Assembly: GCA_963556495.2 (NCBI GenBank)
Contig: OY747714.1
Span: 46,751,541 to 46,815,540, forward strand
Direction of reading: 5' to 3'
DNA: 64,000 nucleotides
From: Valencia hispanica
Taxonomy: Eukaryota; Chordata; Actinopteri; Cyprinodontiformes; Valenciidae
Shown: in pieces, positions 54,336 through 63,855 of the stretch
Layout: every line of letters begins with the position of its first letter
How positions within the stretch are numbered: the stretch's first letter is position 1
The notes under the pieces: generated by a model
Seen by the model: the letters and a program-made list of their open reading frames with translations, nothing else
Database searches by the model: none
Told to the model about the DNA's origin: nothing
Translations under genes and position numbers: made by a program

Positions 54336-56460
54336 TTTTGCATGTACCAAAACAAAGCAAGATTAAATAGTTCTCCAGTATGCTGTAATCAATCTGACAA
54401 CATTTTCTCAATGGAAATGACCAGAACATGTGGCTTCTGCACACAGTCTCACATTTCCAATCTAGTCATGACTCCAGCCTAACAGGAACCAAATGTAATG
54501 TTTCATCTCTAACTTCATATGTATGCTCATGGTGATTAGATCCATAGCTGTTTATTGAGAAGAAGCCTGAAAAGCAACATCTTCACTAAATAAGCATCCA
54601 TCCATCCATACATGAGAAATGTTGTCTGATTTCAAAACTGGCAGCAGAGCGTGGATTCAGCCTCCAGAACAACATCCGAACAAAAGTCCGAAACCAAAAG
54701 TCCGAAACCTCACAACAAAACCCTCTGCAGCAATCGCACATTTGAGACATTTGATTACGCACAAGTGGGTGAGTAATTCAGTTCCATGCGGACCAGGAGG
54801 AAGTTCTGAAAGTGCATTCATACCACAGAAGACGAACTCATGTCATTATTATCATTCTATAAATTGACAGGTAAAATAGATTGATTGTTTTGATCCTGTC
54901 AGTCAAAATGACAGACAACGAAGAATTATAGCGTCACATCTGTTTTAACATACATTTACACCTTGAGACATGTGACCAAAAGAAGTAATATGTCGGTATG
55001 GTAAGTTGACTTGTCTGGATCGTCAATGAGGATGACCGAAACACTAAACGAAATGGAATATAAGTAGCGCGACTCATACCCTTAACAGCCTTATTAGTGT
55101 CCCAAGCAGCCACAGTACTGCAATTGTTTGGGTATTTAGTCTGATACCTCCAACTCATGTTCAGAGCGGATGAAATATTTTGGATAAGATGTTAAATGTC
55201 TTCAAGAAGAACAGGAAGAACTCTTGTTGCCTCCCAATGGAGTCATATTCACTACTGGCGTCCTCCCTACAAAGAGTTTTTCAACTGGCAAGCTTGTGTT
55301 GGTGGTGGCTGTTGCTTCCCCTGGGGCCACAAAGAACATAACAGTTGTGGAAATAATGAAAAAAAGGGGCATTCCTGTCAGAAATCAGTCTGACTTCATC
55401 CTGGCAACACAAATCTGTCGTCTTACACTGGTTGAACATTGAACCAGTGGCCCTTAATAATGGACTGAAGATCTGACTCTTTACAAGGCACAGAGAAGGA
55501 CACAACTGTAAGCCTTCCCTAAGTCATCAAAGGACACAAAGACTGAGCTAAATCCAATGCTAATTCCACTATAACCCTTATAAAAATACTTTGTAAGTTT
55601 ACTTTCTCAGTAAATGTCAAATTAGAAAATATTTTGTCCTTTTAAAAAAAGAAAACAAAAAGCACACCATTCCTGATTTCCACCAGAGGTTCAATCATTT
55701 CCTGCAGCTGACCTGACTCTCTGACCTCCGTTTGAGGAACATTTGCCTGCTGCAATTTACCGTAAAGAACATAATCAAGTCTGTATCTGTTTTGTTAAAG
55801 TAGACATGCAAACAACTACAGTCCTCACCTCCTCAGATATACTATTTAAAATGATGATGGGCCTTGAGCATTTGGGTACAATACTTGAGAGCAGTAGTCA
55901 TCAAGAGCTCACACACTAAAGGACAATCAGACAAATACTGCTCAGGTGGGTGTTTCATGGTTTACAGTAGTATTAAAAACTCTCTTATTTTATTCCAATT
56001 GTGATATATAGTGGTGTGCTTTCTAAGGTTTATTGAGATTAAGATTTGGTCAGTACTTGATTCAGTTCAATCAAACGAACAATGTTGACCTATACACATT
56101 TGTTTATTGATTAATGTAGCATACAGTGGTTGTTAGTTTTTGCTTAATTTTAAATAAAGCTTAGTTCTGTACATCTTATACTAGCAAACTTAAATTACGT
56201 TAGAGCTGAACAACGTTCAATGGAGAAGGTAAATGTGTGTAAATGTGTTTCTGATTTTTAGACCATGTTTAAAAATAGTTAACACCATATTCTGGGGTTA
56301 GATGTGAAAATAATGTATAAATACAAAAGGTAAACTCTGATAAAATCTTTTAGAAGTATCTATATACCATATAAATCTGTACCGTATGTACAGTACATTG
56401 TTTACCTAACAGTGTTCTTCAGATGCATTTCAGGCCGATGTGAGATTGAGTGTGCTTCTG
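54336..56460. other. Spacer between divergent receptor groups; one short frame
   Basis: A 72-codon plus-strand frame at 55224-55442 (MLPPNGVIFTTGVLPTKSFS...) is balanced in composition but has no recognised family. The remainder is AT-rich without recognised repeats. Confidence 0.3.
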
Positions 56461-56938
56461 AACCATGGGTGTCCAGTTCCAGCCCTCAAAGGCTGGTGCC
56501 CTGCCAGTTTTTAGATGTCTCTGCTCTAACATGCCTTCCAGTCTGGAAGCAGAGTCTGGAGACTTTGGGTTGAGCTCTCCAATCTCTGGTGCCAAAGTCA
56601 CCGAGGTGGTTAAAAAGCTCCTCGGTGGCAGGGCTCTGGAGGTGGATAAGATTCGCCCTGAGTTCCTTGAGCTCTGGATGTTGTGGGGCTGTGTTGGTTA
56701 ACGTGGCTCTGCAATGTTGCATGGACATCGGAGGCAGTTCCCTTGGATTGGGAGACCGGGGTGGTGGTCCACCTATTTAAAAAGCTGGACCACAGAGTAG
56801 GCATGGGCCGGTATGAGATGCTGTGCTGGTATGATGACCATAGGCAAAAATATCACGGTTTCACTGTATTAGGATTACAGCTCTAGAATGTGTATTTTGA
56901 ATGTCTGTATTTTTTTTTTTAAGGAAAAACTTTTTACT

Positions 56939-57010
56939 GAGGCAGATATGGTAACTAACTAGCATGCTAAGATAAATCATCATTAGCATGCTAGTTACCA
57001 TATCTGCCTC
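56939..57010. repeat. Near-perfect hairpin
   Basis: 'gaggcagatatggtaactaa' is followed after a short spacer by 'ttagcatgctagttaccata' and 'tctgcctc'. The arms are about 28 bp with an AT-rich loop, and a further partial arm lies at 57,058-57,085. Confidence 0.8.
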
Positions 57011-57128
57011 AATTAAAAAAAGTTACTAAAGGATAGAGATGAAGAAAAGATAAGATAAGGTAGTTACCATATCTGCCAAGGTAACAAGCTCATTTCACTA
57101 ATGTCAGACGCTAATACGCTCGTTTATT

Positions 57129-57401
57129 TCAAGACAGCATTAACTTTACCTTGAATTTAGCATACAATGATGGGTGGTGCTCCCGAACATGCGCTATCAT
57201 ATTCGATGTGTTGCCTCCTCGGGCTGCCACTGATCTCAAGCACGCTTTGCACGTCGGGCGACCTTCTTCTTCCAAGCCATGAACATCTGGCTTTGTTCGG
57301 TAGCCGAAGTATTCCCAAACAGCCGACTTGGTCCGCTTAGAGACGGTGGAAAAAGTTCCGGGGGCTCGGCTCCCACAGCCTTCAAACAGCCGGTTTGTCA
57401 C
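57129..57401 (-). pseudogene. BED-type zinc finger, hAT transposase N-terminal remnant
   Basis: A 90-codon frame has the aromatic start SAVWEYFGY and a finger with Cys-x2-Cys (GRPTCKACLRS). It is followed by NTSNMIAHVREHHPSLY, giving the His pair. This is the DNA-binding domain seen at the N terminus of hAT transposases and ZBED proteins. The catalytic domain is absent; the frame stops after KVKLMLS. Confidence 0.8.
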
Positions 57402-57799
57402 TCACAACAATTGCAGGTGCGCGGGGGGGGGGGGCGTGTTACACTGCAGCTTCACACGGCATAAGGGACCTCTACTGTCTCCCTGACGAGACGTCACATT
57501 AAAAAAACGCTTATACCGCAGGGACGGTAGGACGGAAAATTTTTAGTGGTTTTGAAAGCTTGCCTTTTTCATACTGCAGTATACCTTGAAACCGGCAACT
57601 GGCCCATGCCTACAACAGAGTATGTTCCAACTACAGGGGATCACACTTCTGAGCCTCCCTGGTAAGGTCTATTCAGGGGTTTTGGAGAGGAGGGTCAGAC
57701 GGATAGTCGAACCTCAGATCCAGGAGGAACAATGTGGTTTTGTCCTGGCCATGAAACACTGGACCAGCTCTACACCCTGAGCAGGTTCCTGGAGGGTGC

Positions 57800-58551
57800 G
57801 TGGGAGTTCGCCCAACCGGTCTACATGTGTTTTGTGGAGCCGAGTGTGAAGCGGCTGGGATGAAAACCAGCACCTCCAAATCTGAGGCCATGGTCTTAAG
57901 CCGGAAAAGGGTGGGGTGCCTTCTCCGGGTCGGGGATGGTGTCCTTCCCCAAGTGGAGGAGTTTAAGTATCTGGGGGTCTTGTTCACGAATGAGGGAAAA
58001 ATGGAGCGGGAGATTGATCGACGGATTGGTAGGGCATCTGCAGTTATGCGGGCGCTGTATCGGTCTGTTGTGGTGAAGAGAGAGCTGAGCCGAAAGGCGA
58101 AGCTCTCAATTTACCGGTGGATCTACGTTCCTACCCTCATCTATGGTCACGAACTCTGGGTGGTGACCGAAAGAACGAGATCACGGATACAAGCGGCTGA
58201 AATGAGTTTCCTCCGCAGAGTGTCTGGGCTCTCCCTTAGGGTGAGAAGCTCGGTCATCCAGAGGGGCTCAGAGTAGAGCCGCTGCTTCTCCACATCGAGA
58301 GGAGTCAGTTGAGGTGGCTCGGGCATCTGGTCAGGATGCCTCCTGGATGCCTCCCTGGTGAGGTGTTTCGGGCACGTCTCACCGGGAGGAGGCCCAGGGG
58401 AAGGCCCAGGACACGCTGGAGGGACTATGTTTCTCGGCTGGCCTGGGAGCGCCTTGGGGTTCCTCCCGAGGAGCTGGAACAAGTGGCTGGGGAGAGGGAA
58501 GTCTGGGTCTCCTTGCTTAAGCTGCTGCCCCCGCGACCCGACCCCGGATAA
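57800..58551 (+). pseudogene. RTE LINE C-terminal coding remnant
   Basis: 57,830-58,275 encodes 'STSKSEAMVLSRKRVGCLLR', 'EFKYLGVLFTNEGKMEREID', 'MRALYRSVVVKRELSRKAKL' and 'FLRRVSGLSLRVRSSVIQRG'. A stop follows, then 58309-58551 gives 'RWLGHLVRMPPGCLPGEVFR' to 'PPRPDPG'. It is a post-catalytic domain of the RTE polyprotein, broken by a frameshift at about 58,270. Confidence 0.85.
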
Positions 58552-58753
58552 GTGGAAGAAAATGGATGGATGGATGGATCACACTGTCTGTAATATCATA
58601 ATTAGCTTTTCAGAAGCACTGACTATTTAGAACCAATTGATAAAATGAAAAACGTATACATTTCTGTTGCTTCATTGGGAACGGTACATTGATTATTGTT
58701 GGATTCTGCTTTGCAGGATTTGTCCCCTGAGATGCCTTCTACAGACCACCGAC

Positions 58754-59501
58754 ATGCTTGCTAATTGGTCCGTCCCATCTAACACTTCAGTTCATCTCCA
58801 GTCCTACTACTGCAAGGGATCACACGTTTCCATTTGTGCCGGTGCCTTCCTCATCACCGGAGCTGTCCTCATTGTCCCTTTCGGCATATGGGTCCTCTAC
58901 TTTGGTCATCAAAGGTGGCGGCAGCAGCCCTCATTTAAAACCATTAGTCACTGTGACATCCTCACCTACCACACAGTCCTACTGCAGCTTACTGCTATCT
59001 TATGGGACATATCGACTGCTACCTGGCTGTTATTTACCCCATCACTACTTAAAGTTGAGGAACGCAAGCGGCATCACGATCAGAAATATTGGCAGTGGAG
59101 GAGTCTGGCTTGTTGCTCTTGCATGGGGCGCTCTGGTAATTCTGTATTTCCCTGCCCTTCCCTTTTTACAACGTTTCTCCTTATCAAGCCTCAGTTTTGC
59201 TGTCGTCTCTGCAGCCTGTCCGTTCTCAGTGTTCTGGTGTCCTGGCGAACTGTGTGGAGACAGAGTTGACCAGGCAAAGAAAAAGGCTTTCAGAACCATC
59301 ACGACTATAACAGGAGCACTGTGGTTGCTGTTCTTTGGATACTTTGTTTGTTTTGTTCTAAAGGTTACAGCTGTCCTGACCTACACTGATTGGTGTTTGG
59401 TAGCTACATTTATGGTGTGGTTAAGTTTGCCCAGCAGTTTGATGGTACCATTCCTGTTTCTGTACAGAGCAGAAAAAAAACATATTTTGCTGTTAAAATA
59501 A
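58754..59501 (+). pseudogene. R8: receptor pseudogene, TM2-TM3 deleted, frameshifted
   Basis: The acceptor CTTCTACAG precedes an ATG at 58754 (MLANWSVPSNTS, with NWS and NTS sites). TM1 and 'GHQRWRQQPSFKTISHCDIL' are in frame. After 'VLLQLTAIL' (about 59,000) the sequence resumes in another frame at 'IDCYLAVIYPI', which aligns with CIERYLAVVHPI. About 40 codons covering TM2's end and TM3 are gone, and the Arg of ERY has become Cys. One base is missing at about 59,044, after which 'HYLKLRNASGITIRNIGSGG' is in the third frame. Further shifts occur near 59,210-59,240 around the third loop. TM6 and TM7 ('SLPSSLMVPFLFLYR') are readable to the stop at 59501. The locus cannot encode a functional seven-helix receptor. 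Confidence 0.85.
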
Positions 59502-59619
59502 TGCATAAAGTATATAACAGTCAGCATCTTCAGGAAAAATAGGACTTTTATGTAAAGGTAGCAGAAAGAAATGATACCGACAAGTTATCATCTACTCTGA
59601 TGTTTTGTTAGTTATTTAA

Positions 59620-59765
59620 TTTATTTATTTGACAGGGACCTTGCAGTTCAACAAAGTACAAAACAAGCTAATAACTGATGCAATGCAAAGAGTTTATAGC
59701 TAATGCAAATTTTCAACTCCATTCTCTGGTTGGGCCTTTCTACTCAACAGTAACATTTTCCATTT
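59620..59765. repeat. Dispersed repeat piece
   Basis: 'tttatttatttgacagggaccttgcagttcaac' to 'gagtttatagctaatgcaaatttt' resembles a common fish interspersed repeat beginning 'tttatttgacagggacagtgca'. Boundaries are uncertain. Confidence 0.45.
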
Positions 59766-60229
59766 CATCCTAAAAACGTACCTATATATACACACCGTAT
59801 AAATCATTTACAAAGTCAGTGCTATTTACAAATGGGTACATTCCTGTTTCGATTTCAGCCAAGCCTTAACACAAGATGTGAACATTTGAAACTCGGTCAC
59901 GGTTTTAACAATGGTTGTAAAACAAAACCTACTAACCAACAACCAACTAGTTTTTTTTTTCATGCTGTTCTTAATGCATCATTAAAGTCTGCTGTTTACT
60001 GGTTTTCTCTAACCATTATTATCACATAAAGGAAACGTGTTTATATTGGCATTATGTACAGGATTCCATTGGCATTGTCGTTACGATACATGGAGTACTT
60101 ATTATTTACATAGGATAGTGAGGATTATGCTTATTTATTTATTAATGTTATGTATGTGGCCGGACATGCAGAATATTAAATGTTCTTACATCTAAATGGT
60201 TACTATGTGCTATCTTACAGATGGAGGGG
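59766..60229. other. Intergenic DNA, nothing recognised
   Basis: No supported frame, repeat or signal. Confidence 0.4.
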
Positions 60230-60330
60230 GGGCATGCATGCTTAAATGGGGAGAACATGCAAACCTTATGCAAAGGGATGTCATTCGAACCCAAGGCCTT
60301 CCTACTGTAAGGCTTACAGTGCAACCAACG
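60230..60330 (-). mobile_element. SINE fragment
   Basis: 'ggggagaacatgcaaac' and 'tgtcattcgaacccaaggcctt' match the body and B-box region of tRNA-derived SINEs like the one at 40620-41129. Confidence 0.5.
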
Positions 60331-61016
60331 ACATTCAAATTGTTTTATTGCTTTGCTTCCTGGTGGAAGAAAAACATATACAATTTTTATTTGCCTTATG
60401 TAATGTACCATAAAAGGTATCTTAAATTATTGTATTATGCAAAAATATTAAAACACGCACACACACACATACACAGACAAACACACACACAGAGTCAGGA
60501 ATAAGAGTCCTGATTCAAATCGTTATCCCAGACATGAACAACAAGTCGAAAGTCTAGAGACTTTATCTGTCCTGAGGTGAGTGATTATTTAAGCCATCCT
60601 AACTGTAACATGAGTAATATTTTATATTCTCTCTAGAATTGTAGCATTTATTGGCAAAAATCAATCCGTTTTGTTTTAATCTTCTTACACCTCAAATTCA
60701 AGTTAATTTTAAAGATTTTGATGCAGATTTGATATGCCTAAAAACAATGTTTTTCTAGAATTCTTTCTAAATCTTTATTCTATATTAAATACTCACTCTC
60801 ATATATGTTCTGTAATTACTAATAAGAAAATAAATCATTAAAGTTGAGTTAAGGAAGTGATTGATCCAATTTACAGCAGCTATTTTTTTTAACAAAACTG
60901 AATTATTTCCCTATTTTTTCACAATCTTTTTGCTAAAACTGAGAATAAAGGTTACCAAGTGCTGATGTTTTGGAGTTTTTAGCTTACATTTTATCTGCGA
61001 TTATACAACCTGCATA
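60331..61016. other. Intergenic DNA with a possible leader donor for R9
   Basis: A CA-rich run lies at 60,455-60,495. 'ctttatctgtcctgag|gtgagtg' at 60,566-60,588 is a strong splice-donor sequence that could belong to an R9 leader exon. This is weak because the shared module was not seen. Confidence 0.25.
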
Positions 61017-61557
61017 CAATTCAATTCGATTCAAATTCAAAATTACTTTATTAATCCCAAAGGGAAATTAAATGTTGTTGTAACTCATTATGCAAGTTCC
61101 TTCATAGATTTGTTGTAGATGCTGATGGCTGTGGGTAGGGATGATCTCCTGTAGCAGTCTGCAGATCTGAAGAAGCCTCTGACTGAAGACGCTCTGTAGT
61201 TGTATGACAGTCTGATGTAGAGGACGCTCTGGATCTATGGCGTCTTCTTTTCAACTCATCAGGGTTTTGTGGCTGTAGTTGAGGTATTATTTGAGCTTTT
61301 GTGATGTTAATCAGCTGCTGCCAGTTGTAAACCACCTTGTTGCCATGGTTATGCATCATAACAAATGTCCAAAAATAACAAGTATCAGCAAAAATCCTTC
61401 CAGCTGCACAGCATTCAAAACCAGAGAGAACAGTTGTCCACAAAAACAATGTTTCTACCAGAAATTGAAGAATAAAAGTTTAAAAAAAGAAAAAAATATG
61501 AACCAAAGTAACAGAGCTACTCCAACATGCTGCCACCTTGAGCGGCGCAATTCCAAA
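61017..61557 (-). mobile_element. Internally deleted L2/CR1-like LINE derivative
   Basis: Read on the minus strand, the first about 320 bases match the 5' end and ORF start of the LINE at 22908 (MMHNHGNKVVYNWQQLINIT, 'PQLQPQNPDELKRRRHRSR'). Then at about 61,225 the sequence jumps to the last about 200 bases (matching 'GTTATACAACACCAGAGCGTCTT' region to the ATTGAATTG tail). Nearly all of the endonuclease and reverse transcriptase is missing. Confidence 0.8.
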
Positions 61558-62404
61558 ATGTATATATATATATAATATACTATAAGGGATTTAAACTTTC
61601 TTACTTTCTAGGGCACATAAGCCTGTAAGTATTTTTTTTTTATCATTACTGACTACATCATTATCAACTAGATTAATTACAGGGTTTTCTTCATTCATTT
61701 AAAGTGTCCCCATTTTAAGAAAGTAATTTATTGTACGACAGTTTAAGTCAAGTGTTACTTCTCATAAATAAATTTACTTCACAAAAACGTCTTACTATTT
61801 AAGTACCATTTCACAAAATATAACCTTTTTCTGAAATTTCACGATTAAGCATTAAAACTATTTAACATTAAGAAAACATTTCAGATTTCTGAGTTAAAAA
61901 TATCATACAAATGTTCTGAAAGATCTTTACTTTCCTTATTTTTAAGGCAAATACTTTGGAGAAATCTTTAGCTTTTGGACAGCTTCACTGTGAAAATGAT
62001 CTTATTCAGAACAATTATATTCCCAAATACTTACCAATATTTACTTCTTTTTTGCATGTTTCCCCTTTTTTATCTCATGTTACCAGATTGCACAAGCAGA
62101 GTCTGCCAACAATGCATGTGGAGTGGGGGAAAGAATTGATGATAGGGTGGTAGAAGTTTGATTGTGAAACCCACTTGTTTTCTAGATGCTAGAATGGGTT
62201 AAAAAAACATGACTCCAATACATTCTGTAAAGATCAGTTGTCTGAGAATTTGGTGGCAGGGTCACTTTTCTGGGGTTTTTAGTATCTATAGCATCCCAGA
62301 AAAAGTAACTTCTGAATTATTGGCTCATGGCTTTGGATTTTTTTCCTTCACGTCTGAGGCCATCCCAACCGAGAAAATGAACTGCTCCCGTGAACCCAGG
62401 GATT
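61558..62404. other. AT-rich intergenic DNA, nothing recognised
   Basis: Contains a short TA run at 61,560-61,573. Open frames 61956-62153 and 62209-62406 lack support. Confidence 0.4.
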
Positions 62405-62655
62405 AAAGAGCAACTCATCCCCCTACCAGAGTCCAACTCCACCCACATTTCCTATTTGGAAAATGCGGTAAAAAGTGGTGTTGTCTGACGGACCAGCGAA
62501 CGCGCGAGGGAGGAGGGCTGGGTGTGGTCTGGGCTGTGATTGAGCCTCCTCCACCTCAGAAAGCGATTTTTCTGAGGTGGAGGATTTCTCACCACCTCCT
62601 TTACCAGAGGAAAGGGAGGGAGGTTTTGTGGAGGACGCTCTTTAAAGGCATTTAG
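62405..62655. mobile_element. MITE related to 52591-52971
   Basis: 'aaagagcaactcatccccctaccagagtccaactcc' matches the left end of the MITE in the R7 intron. The body contains an inverted 'cctccacctcagaaa...tctgaggtggagga' hairpin at 62,545-62,586. The right end may be 'gctctttaaa' at 62,638. It lies about 290 bp upstream of the R9 start. Confidence 0.55.
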
Positions 62656-62940
62656 AGTATCCTGATGTTCATATCATAAATGATGGTAGAGTGTAATGTA
62701 GGGTGGAGAGATTCCTCTACATCTGCTCTACATTCAGGTATCTGATTAGGTCCTTTCTAGGTTCTGCTATGTGGGGGTTTTCTAGGGTCCATCTGACCAA
62801 CACACTTCCTTTAATTCCTTCAATCTAAAGTGGTACAATATTTGGAGAGCTGTGAAATTTCAAATAAAATTCAGCTGCTCTCTCTTCTTCTGTCTTCTGC
62901 ACCTCCTCTTCTCCAGGTCTTCCTACATATACAAAGAAAT

Positions 62941-63855
62941 ATGTCGACCAACTCTTCTCTCGCTGATGGCTCCATGCCTAATACTTGTCTTTTCACCCTC
63001 TACAAATCGATGGAGTGCTTCAAGTCAACGGCCAACATCTACATTTTCTCAGTTTTGTGCATCGTCAACTTCCTCCTCCTCTTTCCTTTCTTCCTTTATG
63101 TCCTCTACCTGACATGCAAACAACTTAGACAACATCACCGTACTTCTACAGCAGCGACCAGCAGCTCTGACCATTTCCTCCTCCATTCCATCATCATGCA
63201 ACTGAATTTGTTCGCTGGGTTTGCGTTGCTGTTTTTTGGCAGCTTCGACAGCCTCTACCCCATGATCTTGACTGGGCTCTGCTTTTGGTCTGTCACCACC
63301 CTTGGACAATCTCTGCTCCATCTCCTTACCTGTGTGGAGCGCTACATTGCTGTTGTGAAACCTGTTACCTACCTGAAACTACGACAAGCCCCCGGAGTCA
63401 TGATCAGTAGAATCGGTGTGGCATGTGTGTGGTTCCTGAGTCTTCTGAACCTGATCGAATTTAGTCTGGGCAGCCATAAACTCAATCTGATCACCAGAAT
63501 TTGCAGTTTGGGTGTGCATGGGGTTATCATGTCATTTTGTAGCGTTTCAGTCCTCTGCGCCCTGAAGCGTCCAGGACCGGGGGAAGCGGGTGGTAAAAAA
63601 GATCACACTAACCAATCAAAGAGAAGAGCTTTCTACACCATTATTGCCATAACAGCTGTTCTCCTGCTAAGGTTTGTGGATAATTTGATTAGCACCATCT
63701 ATTCCATGTCGGTACAGCAGAAAGCCAGCGCAGAGTGTAGACTATTTCTCTTTGACATCTGGCTTGAGCTTCCTAGCGGTCTGATTTTACCACTGATGTT
63801 TCTGCAGCGGGCAGGAAGACTCCGATGCTGTAAACAAACCAGTGAGTCAGACTGA
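62941..63855 (+). CDS. R9: seven-transmembrane orphan receptor, divergent member
   Basis: The protein is 304 residues from the ATG at 62941 (MSTNSSLADGS). A very strong acceptor (CACCTCCTCTTCTCCAG) ends at 62,917, about 24 bases upstream; the frame upstream to 62830 is intronic. NSS lies at residues 4-6. Hydrophobic segments include 'NIYIFSVLCIVNFLLLFPFF' (TM1), with CVERYIAVVKPVTYLKLR after TM3 and KRPGPGEAGG in the third loop, followed by NQSKRRAF. 'LPSGLILPLMFLQRAGRL' forms TM7. The second loop keeps the family pattern without a clear disulfide Cys. It is the most divergent intact member and, like R8, on the plus strand. It appears intact. Confidence 0.9.
   Translation: MSTNSSLADGSMPNTCLFTLYKSMECFKSTANIYIFSVLCIVNFLLLFPFFLYVLYLTCKQLRQHHRTSTAATSSSDHFLLHSIIMQLNLFAGFALLFFGSFDSLYPMILTGLCFWSVTTLGQSLLHLLTCVERYIAVVKPVTYLKLRQAPGVMISRIGVACVWFLSLLNLIEFSLGSHKLNLITRICSLGVHGVIMSFCSVSVLCALKRPGPGEAGGKKDHTNQSKRRAFYTIIAITAVLLLRFVDNLISTIYSMSVQQKASAECRLFLFDIWLELPSGLILPLMFLQRAGRLRCCKQTSESD

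Larger units (their letters stand above)
56798..57612 (-). mobile_element. hAT element nested in the RTE LINE
   Basis: Ends TAGGCATGGGCCGGTATGAG and (inverted) TAGGCATGGGCCAGTTGCCG. Flanks CCACAGAG (56790-56797) and CAACAGAG (57613-57620) match at seven of eight positions. The 815-bp element carries only the N-terminal BED-finger part of a transposase on the minus strand. Confidence 0.85.
56525..58580 (+). mobile_element. Rex3/RTE-like LINE, interrupted by a hAT and internally deleted
   Basis: The first part (56,525-56,797) carries 'VTEVVKKLLGGRALEVDKIRPEFLE' and 'NVAW..AVPLDWETGVVV.LFKK'. After the hAT, 57,613 onward continues 'YRGITLLSLPGKVYSGVLERRV', 'QIQEEQCGF'. At about 57,830 the sequence jumps from 'VYMCFVE' straight to 'AECEAAGMKTSTSKSEAMVL', skipping the catalytic YADD part. 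The 3' end has RPRGRPRTRWRDYVSRLAW, 'LLPPRPDPG' and a GGATGGATGGATGG tail ending near 58,578. Confidence 0.88.

Noticed and set aside
62830..62940. N-terminal extension of R9
   Set aside because: It contains a very strong acceptor (CTCTTCTCCAG); the ATG at 62941 followed by a glycosylated tail fits the family.
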